From Coenobita brevimanus (lineage: Eukaryota; Arthropoda; Malacostraca; Decapoda; Coenobitidae): a stretch of 64,000 nt of DNA. The notes under the pieces were generated by a model. That model was given only the letters and a program-made list of their open reading frames with translations, was not told the origin of the DNA and did no database searches. How positions within the stretch are numbered: the first letter of the stretch is position 1; every line of letters starts with the position of its first letter. The position numbers and the translations under genes are program-made. This document shows positions 10,601-22,029 of the stretch, one piece after another. The stretch lies in contig CM064658.1 of NCBI GenBank assembly GCA_032717465.1, positions 9,885,635-9,949,634 of the forward strand, written 5' to 3'.

Positions 10601-10877
10601 TATTCAAAATCAAGTATGTCAGTGAGGATGTCTTTTAGTGTTGTTCTATCAGCACCTCACACACAAGCAAGGCCAAAGTTCTGCGGATCTGCACTGTCTT
10701 CTTTGGCACGCGGACTCGCACTCAAAATCAGCAGCCAACGGTGTCAGAATTTTTACGGTGTTGTGGAGTAACGAGTTGTTTATTTGAACATGTTTTAATT
10801 ACAACAAGAATAAGGGCAGCACTGACGAGGAGCCTACACGTGGTGGCTGTGTGTATCCTGGGTGGAGCAGTTTCAGC

Positions 10878-11017
10878 GTCCACCCGGTATCCAAACGTCT
10901 TCATATTTCCCTGCACCACGCCGTGGGGAAGGACCCTGATCCTACCCTGGTAAGGTGCTGTGTATCAAAAGAGGACGCCAGATTTCTTCACCGTGTATAC
11001 ACTGTATGTAGGACGAC
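10878..11017 (+). repeat. SINE-like repeat, copy 2 of inverted pair
   Basis: Opposite-strand partner of 10027-10172, separated by about 700 bases. The two copies together could fold into a hairpin in RNA or DNA. A G10 run lies at 11067-11077, just downstream. Confidence 0.6.
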
Positions 11018-11359
11018 CTCACTGAAGCAGTTGCTTACTTGTGGTCGACGTGCCTGCACAGCCAAGGGGGGGGGGGAAGCAATAAGAATAACAACAACGG
11101 CAGTAACAATTAAAAAAAATCGAAGGTTTCTTAATTCTTCTCATTAAGGGACGCCTGGAGGGGGACGCCTTTACGTGGTGGCACCAAATCAAATAGCGCA
11201 GGTGCCTGTTTATACACACGTCCCTCAGCTCCATTACTATCTCTCGATAGAGTGATTGTGAACTGCAGAAGAAGGCCAACACCACCCTGCAGTCCACCGG
11301 TTACCGTGCAGATGAACCTGGGGCAATAACAGGAAAAAAAAAAGAATAAGTAGAACAAG

Positions 11360-11360
<1 letters not shown>

Positions 11361-11406
<46 letters not shown>

Positions 11407-11430
11407 GTAATAGTCGTCGTCGCCGTCGTC

Positions 11431-11469
<39 letters not shown>

Positions 11470-11472
11470 CTA

Positions 11473-11510
<38 letters not shown>

Positions 11511-11530
11511 TATAATAATAATAATAATGC
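11361..11530. repeat. Compound trinucleotide microsatellite (ATA/GTC/GTA/AAT)
   Basis: Consecutive blocks of ATA-type, GTC, GTA and AAT trinucleotides. Apparent frames of poly-Ile or poly-Thr on the minus strand are by-products. From 11531 to 12525 I find no recognisable gene or repeat. Confidence 0.95.
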
Positions 11531-12520
11531 GGGAAGAAATTTCTAGGGTCAAGTGAAGGACGGATGAGTGGACAGGAAGGAGGGTGGGTGGAAGGGTTGG
11601 AGATGTGAATTGGCTCCTATAAAGAAATGTTGTTCTAAATGACCACTAAGAGCTCATGATGCCACAAGAAAACGAATCTCTTATAATCTGAATGTATTTG
11701 TTAACAGTACGAGCCAGGTAATGTCGCAAGGAGGCCGTTTATGGCGTCTTTATGAAGCAGAAATCGGAGGTCATTTTGCTGTATCCTTGGCCTGTGGTGT
11801 CAAGTTATTTCGGTCAAAACGTGCACTGATGTCTGCTGATCGAGTGATTATACAGCGTGTCCTAGGATTTAACGTGCTAATTTCAGGAGATGCTTTGAGG
11901 TCATCTAAGACATAAATATTCAATAAGCCTACGTCAAATTCACAACATTGGTTGAGTCAAGGGTACTGGATTTTGAAGGATGGTAATAGGAGAACGTATG
12001 CATTGCCACTCCTGGTTCCCATCCTAGATACCTTCAGTGTTTATTTTTTAGTATGATAGTTTACAGGGTATTTGTTGATAATTGCTTAGGCAATTCTCAG
12101 CAAAAATATAGCACTGAATAGCATATAGTTTGGCACCCAGGGCTGGTAATGAATAATTTCTCCCATTACCATGCGTAAATTTAAATTCTATTTACTCCGT
12201 CACTGTCTCGAATCCGACATATGTTGACTGGACATTTAAGTCTTAGAATGACCCCAGGAATAATGTCGTGCAATTAGTACTGTCAACTCCTGGGACACCC
12301 TGCATAATATTAAGGAACACTCACAGAGTGCAGCATCCGCGCCACCTACTGGCCTAGACTTTAATGGTTCAAAGTTTAACTATGGTGTAACATTTCTTTC
12401 GACCGATTGTTCATCAAATTGAAGTACAGTATATAAATCAATGAATACATAGATTATATATAAATAAATAAACAAATACACAAAATAAATATAAATATAT
12501 ACAAATATGTATATAATATA

Positions 12521-12525
<5 letters not shown>

Positions 12526-12612
<87 letters not shown>
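12526..12612. repeat. (AT)n tract at PLE end
   Basis: About 43 AT units directly abutting the 3' end of the minus-strand PLE. Confidence 0.95.
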
Positions 12613-12615
<3 letters not shown>

Positions 12616-13158
12616 AACTAACCACAGGAGAAATGAAAGGAGCGACAGTGAGTACTTTCGTATATTACATCTTCAGACAGAGTGAGACAGAAACGTAAAG
12701 GGTAGAGGTCTTTTATGCACACCCGCAGCAGGTAGTGGCACACAGAACAATGGATGACCTGAATTTTTACCTGCAGCTTAACTTAGGGTCACCTGCAGCA
12801 GGGAGTGGAACACAACAAAGGATCACCTGAATCTAAAAAATGCACGTGACAAAGGAGGAGGGAGGAGGAGGGGAGGAAAGGGGAGTGGGAGGTAGAGGGA
12901 AGAGGAGAGGGGGGAGGGAGGAGGGGATAAATACTGCTGCATAACTTAAGACCTAGAGGATTAATGCTTGGTGTGTCCCATACAAGTGTGACTACACCAC
13001 AAGGAGATGACAGGGAACAATCACGTGTTAGTCTGGGGGATACTGCTTTAAAATTAATTCAGTTAACAATTTATCACACTTAAAATGACCATAGCTCATG
13101 TTTACATTCTTTTCATATGTGCCAGAAATTAGACAAGATTCTATTACATTTCTTTCAT

Positions 13159-16100
13159 CCCCCTTTGCTGAACTTTTTCAGTGTCTCAGTTACACAGAGA
13201 GTAGGCCAGCATGCTCTCCAGTACAAATTTCTCTATCTACACCAAACTACATGCACAGTACACACTACACTTCCTATTCAAAATTCAACAAAAATGGCGA
13301 CTCTTCTCCAAGCCTCGGAGTCCCAAGGGGGGGGACCATAAATGCCCCCACCATCCGCCCCTCTCCCGGTGACGACTCGAGGTGCCTGGAACCACTGTCT
13401 GACTCTCTTCTTCTTCATTTCTGCATCATTCGCGGCCTTTCCTCTAACTTTCGCTCTGTTGAGCACCACCTCTCCTCCTCTAAACCTCACCTTCTTTTTC
13501 TAACTGAGACTCAGCTGTCTGAGGCAACTGACAGCAAGCCCTTCTCTGTATCCTCCTACTTTCTCTATACTCATTTCCAAGCCAAAGGTGGCTGTTGTGT
13601 ATATATACGCAACGACTTATCTTGCTCTCGTGTTCCTGAACTCGATTCTTCTGAATTCTCTACACTCTGGCTTTGGCTTTCCTGTCATTCTCTGACTAAA
13701 TATATCTGTGCTGTTTACTTATCCCCTGATTCTACTATCAAAAATTCTTCGACTATCTTACTTCTACGATGGAACACATTCTATCCATTTCTCCTTTCTC
13801 TGAAGTCTCCATTCTAGGAGATTTCAATGTTCACCACCACCTTTGGCTCTCCTCTCCTTTCACGGATCCACCTGGTGAACAAGCCTACATCTTTTCTATC
13901 CTTAATGACCTAGAGCAGCTTGTACAGCACCCTACCCGTATCCCTGACCGCCTTGGAGAGAGCTCCAAAATACTTGACCTCTTCCTCACAACTAATCCTT
14001 CTGCTTACTCTGTTAATCTTTTCTCTTCGTTGGGCTCCTCCGATCATAACCTTATTACCTTAACCTGTCCTATCACTCCGGTACGGCCTGTGGACCCTCC
14101 AGGGAAATGTCGTCTGTGGCATTTTGGAGCCGCGGACTGGGAGGCCCTCAGGCAGTACTTCTTTGATTTTCCCTGGAATGATTATTGCTTCCATGGCCGG
14201 GAGCCATCTGAGTGTGCCTTGCGCATTACGGAGGTTATTCTCTCGGGCATGGAAGCATACATTCCTTTCTCATATCCTTTGACTAACGCAAGAAAGCCTT
14301 GGTTTAATCACGCTTGTTCTAATGCTGTCCATAACAAGGAGAGGGCCTACAAAAGGTACCGGAGCCAACCCACCCCTGAATCACATCATCTTTACGTTTC
14401 TGCCTGGAATCGTGCTAAGTCTGTTCTTCGCTCTACTAAAAATAATTTCATCCATACTAAATGCTCTCAACTCTCCAACTCGAATTCTTCCCGCTCCTTC
14501 TGGCACCTTGCCAAAAATCTTTCTAACAACTTTACCTCATCATCCTTCCCTCCTCTTTTCTACTCTGATTGCTCTGTAGCTATTTCTTCTACTGATAAAG
14601 CAGATCTCTTCGCACAGCCTTTCTCCTCCAATTCCACCTTAGACGATTCCGGTGCTGTTCCTCCATCACTTCCCCCCTCTGACTTCCTCATGGCTGACAT
14701 TAAAATTTCTTCAGTTGATGTATTTTCTGCCATCACTGGCCTCAGTACTAACAAGGCATATGGGCCTGATGGGGTCCCTCCTGTTGTTCTCAAGAACTGT
14801 GCTTCTGTGCTTACACCCTGCCTAGGCAAACTCTATCGCCTTTGTCTGTCAACTTGTACCTTTCCTTCTTGCTGGAAGTTTGCTCTCATTCAGCCAGTCC
14901 CAAAGAAGGGTGACCACTCCCAACCCTCCAACTATCGTCCAATTGCTTTAACGTCCTGTATTTCAAAAGTTTTTGAGTCAATTCTCAATAGAAAATTTTA
15001 AGGCATCTTTCCTATCACAACCTTCTTTCCAATCGTCAGTACGGGTTCCGTCAGGGTCGCTCCACTGGCAATCTTCTCACCTACCTTTCAGACTCCTGGT
15101 CATCCTCCTTTCGGGACTTTGGCGAAAGCTTTACCATTGCACTTGACATCTCAAAGGCTTTCGATCGAGTCTGGCATAAATCTTTAATTTCCAAACTGCC
15201 CTCCTACGGTTTCTATCCTTCTATCTGTGCCTTCATCGCTAGCTTCCTTTCTGGTCGTTCTATAGCCGCTGTTATAGACGGCCATCGTTCTTCTCCTAGA
15301 TCTATCAACAGTGGTGTTCCTCAGGGCTCTGTCCTATCACCAACTCTCTTCCTTTTATTCATCAATGATCTTCTAAGCTGTACATCTAACCCTATCCACT
15401 CATACGCTGATGTCTCCACCCTTCACCTTTCCATTCGGTTCCCGCAACGCCCATCTCAACAGTTTCTTCAACAAACAAGGGATGAGGCTATGGCACACCT
15501 AATGTCTGACTTGTCTCGTATCTCTGACTGGGGTAAAAATAATATGGTTGTTTTTAATGCATCTAAGACTCAGTTCTTACACCTATCAACCCGACAAAAT
15601 CTTCCACAGGTATACCCACTAATGTTTAATAATATCCAGCTTAATCCTGCATCATCCTTGAACATGCTTGGGGTTTCATTTACTCGGGACTTATCTTGGA
15701 AAAATCATATTACATCTCTTGTAAAATCTGCTTCCAAGAGATTGGGTGTGCTAAGCCGACTCCGCTCTTTCTTTACCCCTGCACAATTATTGACTCTATA
15801 CAGGGGTTTTATCCGCCCCTGTGTGGAGTACAACTCTCATGTGTGGGGAGGCTCCCCACATACAGCTCTTCTCAATAGGGTGGAGTCAAAGGCTTTTCGT
15901 CTCATTAACTCTCCTCCTCTTACTGACTCCCTTCAACCTCTGTCTCTTCGCCGCACTGTTGCATCTTTATCTCTTTTCTATCGCTACTTTAATGGTCACT
16001 GCTCCTCTGAACTGTCTTCTTACATTCCTCCACCTCTACGACGGGCGCGTAGCACCCGTCTGGCAGCAAACTCTCATCCCTTTTCTGTCCAACTCTCTAA

Positions 16101-16349
16101 TGCAAGAGTTAACCGTTATTCTTAGTCTTTCATTTATGCAACAGGTCAGCTCTGGAACTGTCTCCCTCTGTCTGTATTTCCTGCTGCCTATGATCTCCAG
16201 TCTTTCAAACGCAGTGTGTTCAGGCATCTCAAAATGATCGGATCTTGAATTTGGCTCTCTATTGTATTTTGTTTTTCTCTTGGAGGGAACTGTTACTGCG
16301 GGCTCATGGCCTTTGGTTCCTTCTTCCTCGCATAAAAAAAAAAAAAAAA
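13159..16349 (+). mobile_element. Jockey/CR1-like LINE copy A
   Basis: Plus-strand non-LTR retrotransposon, apparently near full length. It starts around atcccccttt at 13159 and ends in a 16-A tail (16334-16349) after ggttccttcttcctcgcat. It sits inside the minus PLE with at most a few bases of duplication (atc). The same 5' start recurs in copy C, at 47292 on the minus strand. Contents: an APE-type endonuclease, then reverse transcriptase. Several lesions are described under the coding entry. Confidence 0.9.
13294..16210 (+). pseudogene. Jockey/CR1-like endonuclease-reverse transcriptase, broken
   Basis: The likely start is the ATG at 13294 (MATLLQAS), because copy C has an equivalent ATG in frame with the endonuclease. 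In copy A the G8 run at 13327-13334 shifts the frame. The endonuclease region (13400-14090) has [32 protein letters not shown] and SSDHNLITL, the APE-type GDFN and SDH residues. RT follows with [41 protein letters not shown] and HSYADV. The active-site YADD is therefore mutated to YADV. A one-base loss near 14995 creates a stop after NRKF, a frame change lies near 13770, and a stop at about 16125 truncates the C-terminus. It cannot make a working enzyme. Confidence 0.9.
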
Positions 16350-17031
16350 TCTAAGCTTTTTGATCTTGCTAGAATCTTGGAGCCTGTCCAGTCAATTTGG
16401 TGATCACTGGATGCTTTGTGTTGAAATAAATCACTACTCTGTTGGGCTGTTCTTACACTGTATTTATGTTGTGAGATTCTAGTTTCCAAATCTTTTCCAG
16501 ATTGTCCTATGTAAAATTTGTTACAGCTTTTACACGGGATTTTGTAAACAACGCCTGAATTACTGAAAGGGCTGCTCTTGATGAGGGTTTTTTGATGGTG
16601 TTCTCATATTTGAATACTACTTGTACATTGAGTTTCCTCAGTATGTGAACAACATCAAGAAAATTTTCATGGAAGGGGAGGACAAGGGTTCTTTGAATGT
16701 TCTGGCGATCTGGCTTATTAGTTTTCCCTTCAAGGAATCGTTTCTTGGCTGTATTGTGGCACTGAGTTAGTATGCTTTGTGGATATTTTAGCTTCTTTCC
16801 AATACTCTGAATCATTTTTAGTTCATCATCTAAAAATTCTGGGTCTGAAATTCTATATGCTCTTAGGTACATGGATATGAACACAGATCTTTTTACATTA
16901 ATATGATGGTTTGAATAGTAATGAACATATGACATAATATTTGTAGGTTTTCTATATACCTTAGTCTTCAAAACATTTTGGTCCCTGATGACTTTTACAT
17001 CCAAAAATGGCAATTCATTATCCATTTCCAT
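16350..17031 (-). pseudogene. PLE reverse transcriptase C-terminus and GIY-YIG part, minus copy
   Basis: The minus strand reads ELPFLDVKVIRDQNVLKT, KVYRKPTNIMSYVHYYSNHH, KRSVFISMYLRAY and HNTAKKRFLEGK: the post-catalytic RT and linker of a Penelope-like protein. After a one-base shift near 16570 the GIY-YIG nuclease continues with ETRISQHKYSV and is then cut by the LINE at KSLD. The catalytic RT motifs upstream are missing because the copy is 5'-truncated near 17069, where it meets the plus-strand copy head to head. Confidence 0.85.
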
Positions 17032-17069
17032 CTCATGAGTAAATTTAATCGATGGAACTAACGAATTAA

Positions 17070-18165
17070 TGTAAAAAGATTTGTGTTCATATCTATGTAC
17101 CTAAGAGCATATAGAATTTCAGACCCAGAATTTTTAGATGATGAACTATAAATGATTCAGAGTATTGGAAAGAAGCTAAAATATCCACAAAGCATACTAA
17201 CTCAGTGCCACAATACAGCCAAGAAACGATTCCTTGAAGGGAAAACTAATAAGCCAGATCGCCAGAACATTCAAAGAACCCTTGTCCTCCCCTTCCATGA
17301 AAATTTTCTTGATGTTGTTCACATACTGAGGAAACTCAATGTACAAGTAGTATTCAGATATGAGAACACCATCAAAAAAACCCTCATCAAGAGCAGCCCT
17401 TTCAGTAATTCAGGCGTTGTTTACAAAATCCCGTGTAAAAGCTGTAACAAATTTTACATAGGACAATCTGGAAAAGATTTGGAAACTAGAATCTCACAAC
17501 ATAAATACAGTGTAAGAACAGCCCAACAGAGTAGTGATTTATTTCAACACAAAGCATCCAGTGATCACCAAATTGACTGGACAGGCTCCAAGATTCTAGC
17601 AAGATCAAAAAGCTTAGATGAAAGAAATGTAATAGAATCTTGTCTAATTTCTGGCACATATGAAAAGAATGTAAACATGAGCTATGGTCATTTTAAGTGT
17701 GATAAATTGTTAACTGAATTAATTTTAAAGCAGTATCCCCCAGACTAACACGTGATTGTTCCCTGTCATCTCCTTGTGGTGTAGTCACACTTGTATGGGA
17801 CACACCAAGCATTAATCCTCTAGGTCTTAAGTTATGCAGCAGTATTTATCCCCTCCTCCCTCCCCCCTCTCCTCTTCCCCCTACCTCCCAATCCCCTTTC
17901 CTCCCCTCCTCCTCCCTCCTCCTTTGTCACGTGCATTTTTTAGATTCAGGTGATCCTTTGTTGTGTTCCACTCCCTGCTGCAGGTGACCCTAAGTTAAGC
18001 TGCAGGTAAAAATTCAGGTCATCCATTGTTCTGTGTGCCACTACCTGCTGCGGGTGTGCATAAAAGACCTCTACCTTTTACGTTTCTGTCTCACTCTGTC
18101 TGAAGATGTAATATACGAAAGTACTCACTGTCGCTCCTTTCATTTCTCCTGTGGTTAGTTTGCAT
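17070..18165 (+). mobile_element. Penelope-like element, plus copy
   Basis: Plus-strand PLE, 5'-truncated at about 17070, where it abuts the oppositely oriented copy. The 3' untranslated region (17749-18165) includes a pyrimidine-rich stretch (cctcctccctcc) and tgaagatgtaatatacgaaag near the end. An (AT)n tract begins 30 bases beyond. The arms of the inverted pair are nearly identical, so duplication was recent or the arms have been homogenised. Confidence 0.85.
17152..17748 (+). CDS. PLE RT linker plus GIY-YIG endonuclease, partial
   Basis: Open frame of 198 codons covering the C-terminal part of a Penelope-like protein. Residues 1-85 are the linker after RT (HNTAKKRFLEGKT, TLVLPFHENFLDVVHIL). 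Residues about 90-175 form a GIY-YIG nuclease: SGVVYKIPC with a CKSC zinc-type pair, then FYIGQSGKDLETRISQHKY, with the conserved Arg and His, and ERNVIES with the conserved Glu. It ends LILKQYPPD. PLE endonucleases nick DNA to prime reverse transcription. The RT catalytic half is absent, so the copy is non-autonomous, but this half shows no lesion. The first Met is internal to the original protein and was not its start. Confidence 0.85.
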   Translation: MIQSIGKKLKYPQSILTQCHNTAKKRFLEGKTNKPDRQNIQRTLVLPFHENFLDVVHILRKLNVQVVFRYENTIKKTLIKSSPFSNSGVVYKIPCKSCNKFYIGQSGKDLETRISQHKYSVRTAQQSSDLFQHKASSDHQIDWTGSKILARSKSLDERNVIESCLISGTYEKNVNMSYGHFKCDKLLTELILKQYPPD

Positions 18166-18188
18166 ACATATCTTCACGGTGAATTCTC

Positions 18189-18195
<7 letters not shown>

Positions 18196-18270
<75 letters not shown>
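18196..18270. repeat. (AT)n tract at PLE end
   Basis: AT dinucleotide run placed symmetrically to 12526-12612, about 30 bases beyond the PLE 3' end. Confidence 0.95.
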
Positions 18271-18271
<1 letters not shown>

Positions 18272-18504
18272 TTTGGGGTGAAGAAATCTCACTTATTTTT
18301 TTTCTTGTTTTTACACTCCGCTACTCTATACAGCACGTAACAGCCTCCCCTTGCATCATACCCCTCCCCCATTCCCTCTCCCTCCGTGTCTAGCTTTCTT
18401 CATGATAAGCAGGCAGGCAGGGAGCCTTGTATTATGCAAGAGGAAGTTAGCTCAGACCACTGCAGCAGAGACAACCGCCCACAACGCCCCAATCAGGGCT
18501 CTCA

Positions 18505-18640
18505 CTTTCAAGGTAATTACCTTAGATTGGGTAATTTTGACTCATCTAAGGTAATTTTTAAGGTAATTGGATGTTTTAGGTAATTCTAAGGTAATTCGGG
18601 GAGATTTGATGCAAAATCTAAGGTAATTTGAAATTTTGAT
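18505..18640. repeat. Degenerate aaggtaatt repeats
   Basis: At least nine occurrences of ggtaatt or aaggtaatt at irregular spacing. They are not obviously coding. The remainder of 18271-18980 holds no recognisable gene. Confidence 0.6.
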
Positions 18641-18988
18641 ATTTTTAATGTGTATGTGCATTTAATAATAATATATTGTGTTTGTTAAAAAGTCTGGTGT
18701 AATTATAATAATAACTAACAGAGGCTACTGTATGGTAATATTACTGTTATATACGGTTAGTGACGGTTACATTGCATGGTGCCCGGCTGGGTGGCTGCCC
18801 AGTGTTGCTGCGTACGACAATTATCACAAAATGTAGTAATACGGCACTGTACGTGATATAAGATAGTATACAGTAGGAGTTGGTGTAACTCTTACATTAA
18901 TCCGAAACAGAATCAGAATGCGAGAATTTTATAGTGCTGGGTACGATAATATGGGACTGGGAGGCAACACCGCCTGGCTAGCAGCACT

Positions 18989-20057
18989 TAGTGGTGGGCG
19001 ATACCAGCAAAAAAAAAAAGTAATCGCGATTACTGATTACTTTTTTCGAAAGTAATCGAATAGTAATCGATACCTGTTCGATTACTTTCAGTACATAACA
19101 CTTTACACGTGTGGCAACTGGCACGTCCTCACTCAGCGAATGTTTTAAGTGTCAGAATATTTTTTATACTATCTCTCTATCTATTGCCAGACGCCATAAT
19201 CCCGTAAGGGGTGGTCATTGACTTTGAGTTATTTGTTTTTCGGGGAGGGGCACTAACCCTCCACCAACCCACCTGCTGACACGTAGGGAGCACGTATGGT
19301 TTGGTTATATGGTTACCACCCAGCGTTGTAAATGGTTTCTTGGCTTTCAGGAAACCATTTGGCTTGTCACTCAATGTAAAGCCAACTGTAAAGGAAAGAA
19401 AAGCAATAAGAAGTGACAGGAAAGATGGGAGAAATTTTTTATACCTGATTAAAAAAAAAAAAAGTTATTTAAAGGGTATTTTGTGGCAAGAACATATTAT
19501 TGACAAACAGCATTATATATTTACATTATCAAAGTTAAACCTTTACTAATTTAATAATTCATTACATTAGTCTAAATAATATCAAACTCCTTTAATGGTT
19601 TACAGCTTTACACAAATATAGGTATGGTTTCAATGACTTATAAAAAGAAATTATTGGATTACAAATTGCATCCTAAATCACATTGGTGTATAAGTTAGTT
19701 GAGTCCAGTAGTCCACACCTCGTAACCGCAGAATCAGCTACTTGATCCCGTTTTCTTTTATTGACTATTGTTAAATGGATATAATTATTATTAAACGTAA
19801 CAAGTACCCTGCCACCCGACTGAAAATATGTACCAGATATTATATAATCTATGTTATATGCCTGGTGGCACAGTTGAAATTATATATATATATATATAAA
19901 AAAGTATCAGATCCAAACGAAACAAACGTTGTCATTATTTCAAATTTCAGAGTAATCGGTCAGAAGTATCGATTACTGGAAAAGTAATCGATTACTGTTC
20001 TTTTCCAACAAGTAATCGAATCATTCGATTACTAGTAATCGATTACGCCCACCACTA
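18989..20057. mobile_element. Non-autonomous hAT element
   Basis: The ends are tagtggtgggcg on the left and its reverse complement on the right. An exact 8-bp target duplication, gcagcact, lies at 18981-18988 and 20058-20065. Both subterminal regions are packed with gtaatcgattac-type palindromes (19020-19090 and 19950-20046). There is no transposase frame. A SINE-like unit (19168-19440) sits inside, carrying the RTE 3' tail. Eight-base duplications and a TAGTGGTGGGCG-like end are typical of hAT elements. Confidence 0.9.
19168..19440 (-). mobile_element. SINE sharing the RTE LINE 3' tail, copy 1
   Basis: On the minus strand, the 3' end matches the 3' terminus of the resident RTE-like LINE (ccaccccttacgggattatg, gcgtctggcaatagatag). 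The body is different: ctgggtggtaaccatat and a conserved hairpin built on ggtttcc/ggaaacc (around 19325-19350). The same body and tail recur at 48805-49065, and the body alone on the plus strand at 50925-51015. It has no protein-coding content. Confidence 0.75.
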
Positions 20058-20469
20058 GCAGCACTACGTCTACGTGTGTCCTTCCGTACGGTACGTGAAC
20101 TGCCGATAAAGCGATACTGGGCATGAACGGCTGTTGGCGGCTCCACCTCTGACTCGTCGTCCATTAACCTTGTGTAGATGCAGCCAGCCAGTGCAGTAAG
20201 TGTGCCTAGAACACTTTAAGGAACTGTTACACATTTAGTTGTTAAAATATCTTTTTACACAATAGTTGTTGACAACAGATACCTGGCGCATTTGGAAGAA
20301 ATGCGTCACAATTAGCGTCATAGGGAAGAACTTAAAGCTCAGTGTGCATAGTCCAAATATTATCTTAGAGGAAAATAATTTTAACACAGTATTTGTATTA
20401 TGAACCCACAACTTTTCCCCACCCAGGCCTTTTGAAAAACGAAAAAAAAGTTTTCTCACTCCACCCTAC
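20058..20469. other. Interval without a gene
   Basis: No coding similarity and no repeat that I can place. Confidence 0.5.
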
Positions 20470-20840
20470 TGTGTACACAGAGAAAGCAGGTTGCCTGCGC
20501 GCTGGTTTCCGGCGCCGACCAGCACTGGTTACCAGCGTGGTGTTCACAAAGGAAGCAGGTAACCAGCTCTGACCCGCACGACGTTAAAGGGACATTTATA
20601 CAGTGAAGATGTCAAGCTCGTCATCTGATGGGTTCATGTTGCTTGACAGTGATCACCCAAAGATCAAAAGCAAAAAAAATAGCAACTCATGAAATAAACT
20701 GCAAGAGAGAACAACTTGGAGAATATCACCATCTTTTTTGTGATCTTAAAAAGGAGTTATTAAAAAGGAGTTATATTAATTTTTCCCTCAAAAAATTGAG
20801 GGAATAACTGATAGCCTTTCCATCACAAAATGTTTGAATT
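20470..20840 (+). pseudogene. PIF/Harbinger-like 5' end with transposase N-terminal fragment
   Basis: The GC-rich end (gtgtacacagagaaagcagg, then aaccagcg-type repeats) is followed by an ATG at 20610 giving MSSSSSDGFMLLDSDHPKI. After frame changes, REQLGEYHHLFCDLKK appears; GEYHHL is characteristic of the N-terminal region of PIF/Harbinger transposases. Coding similarity then dissolves. A mirror copy of the end and first codons lies at 26441-26680 on the minus strand. The DDE catalytic domain is absent. Confidence 0.7.
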
Positions 20841-20974
20841 TCATTATCTTTGTTTCCATACTGATCCTGAGTCCACAATGACCGATTCTGATAAAAATGG
20901 CGAAAAAAAAAAAAAAAAATCTGCATATTACTGGCGTGTCGCAATCTCCACAATTTCGCGCCGTAGCCAGTCTG

Positions 20975-21290
20975 TACAGTTGGCCGCACTCCCGAGTTCC
21001 CTGAACTTCACCCATAGTCAGCGATGTGGCACCGCTGTATTTGTTTGGATCTTTGGACACGTACCGTAGCAGTATGAAGAGCTGGAACCTCGCAATAGTG
21101 ACCTGGCACGGACAGTGAGTAACGGAATTTTCCTCTCAGCGTCTGTGCATTATCGAACCTCTGTATCAGTTGAATAGTGTTGAGCAGTAGAATATAACTG
21201 GACCTTGTATCGGGTGTCTAGTTTGGTGAGGAGGTGGTGTGACTAGTGGGGAAGGGGCGGGAATGGGGGGAGGGTCGGGCTCTCCTGTTG
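20975..21290 (+). repeat. Left arm of long inverted repeat
   Basis: The reverse complement aligns with 22030-22362 at high identity. Shared blocks include cagttggccgc, ttccctgaacttcacccata, tttggacacgtaccgtagca and gacctggcacggacagtgag. The loop between the arms is about 740 bases and contains no recognisable gene. Confidence 0.85.
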
Positions 21291-22029
21291 CTTGCTAAGT
21301 CGTAAGCTGGAACCCAATACTTTACAGGAAACGCGTGAGTCAACAGACATTCACATGGTTAGGGGCACACACACACGGCATGCTTTCACCTTTGTATAGA
21401 GGGCTAAATAATATATGTATTACTTGGCTCTCAGTACAGCTGTGAACGCGACATAATGATACGTAAGACACAGCAGACCTCAGTTTGTTAAGTATTAGGC
21501 TTATCATGTGATGTGGCGTGTAGTTGGTGCGGGGGAGGTGGAGGCTGATTCATGAGGCCACTTGACTCGGCACCACAGTAACACTATTTTAGTCAATAAC
21601 AATGAAAATGACTGTTAAAAAACGACTATTCCTGATGTTACATGGAATGTAGACACATTAAAAAAAAAAACTTGTGTAGTTTTATAAGCATGTTAGTATG
21701 CCTACATCGTAGTTGCACTGTGTGCATACCTAATAGAATACCTTCATAGGTGATAGCATGGTGCCAAAATGCTACTCCCTGTTATGTCTACCAGGAATAC
21801 CATATATATGACATGCTGTGGCAGTAAATTCCTCTTGCTTGGCACCTTCTGTGTGCCACCTGAATTTTGTAATGAAACAGCAGGATATGTTTACGTGGTT
21901 ATCCTCCATTTTTAGTTGATTCCATTATAGTGATGTGTGACTCTTACATTTGTGGTGATTTATTAATTGGTTTCTTATATAACCAGATTCATACATAGTT
22001 GCTGGTGAACCTTCTTCCCGAAACCCTTT

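Larger units (their letters stand above)
12613..17069 (-). mobile_element. Penelope-like element, minus copy, split by a Jockey-like LINE
   Basis: Minus-strand PLE. The upstream part is 17069-16350; the downstream part, with the end of the endonuclease and the 3' untranslated region, is 13158-12613. They are separated by the LINE at 13159-16349. Removing the LINE rejoins the coding sequence at KSLD / ERNVIES, exactly as read in the uninterrupted plus-strand copy (17570-17660). The 3' untranslated part (12613-13080) is nearly identical to the reverse complement of 17700-18165. The element ends at the (AT)n tract. Confidence 0.85.

Noticed and set aside
12380..12698. Frames encoding poly-Ile/Tyr
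   Set aside because: Translation of (AT)n; the same holds at 18151-18393, 38787-39213, 39116-39586 and 43579-43972.
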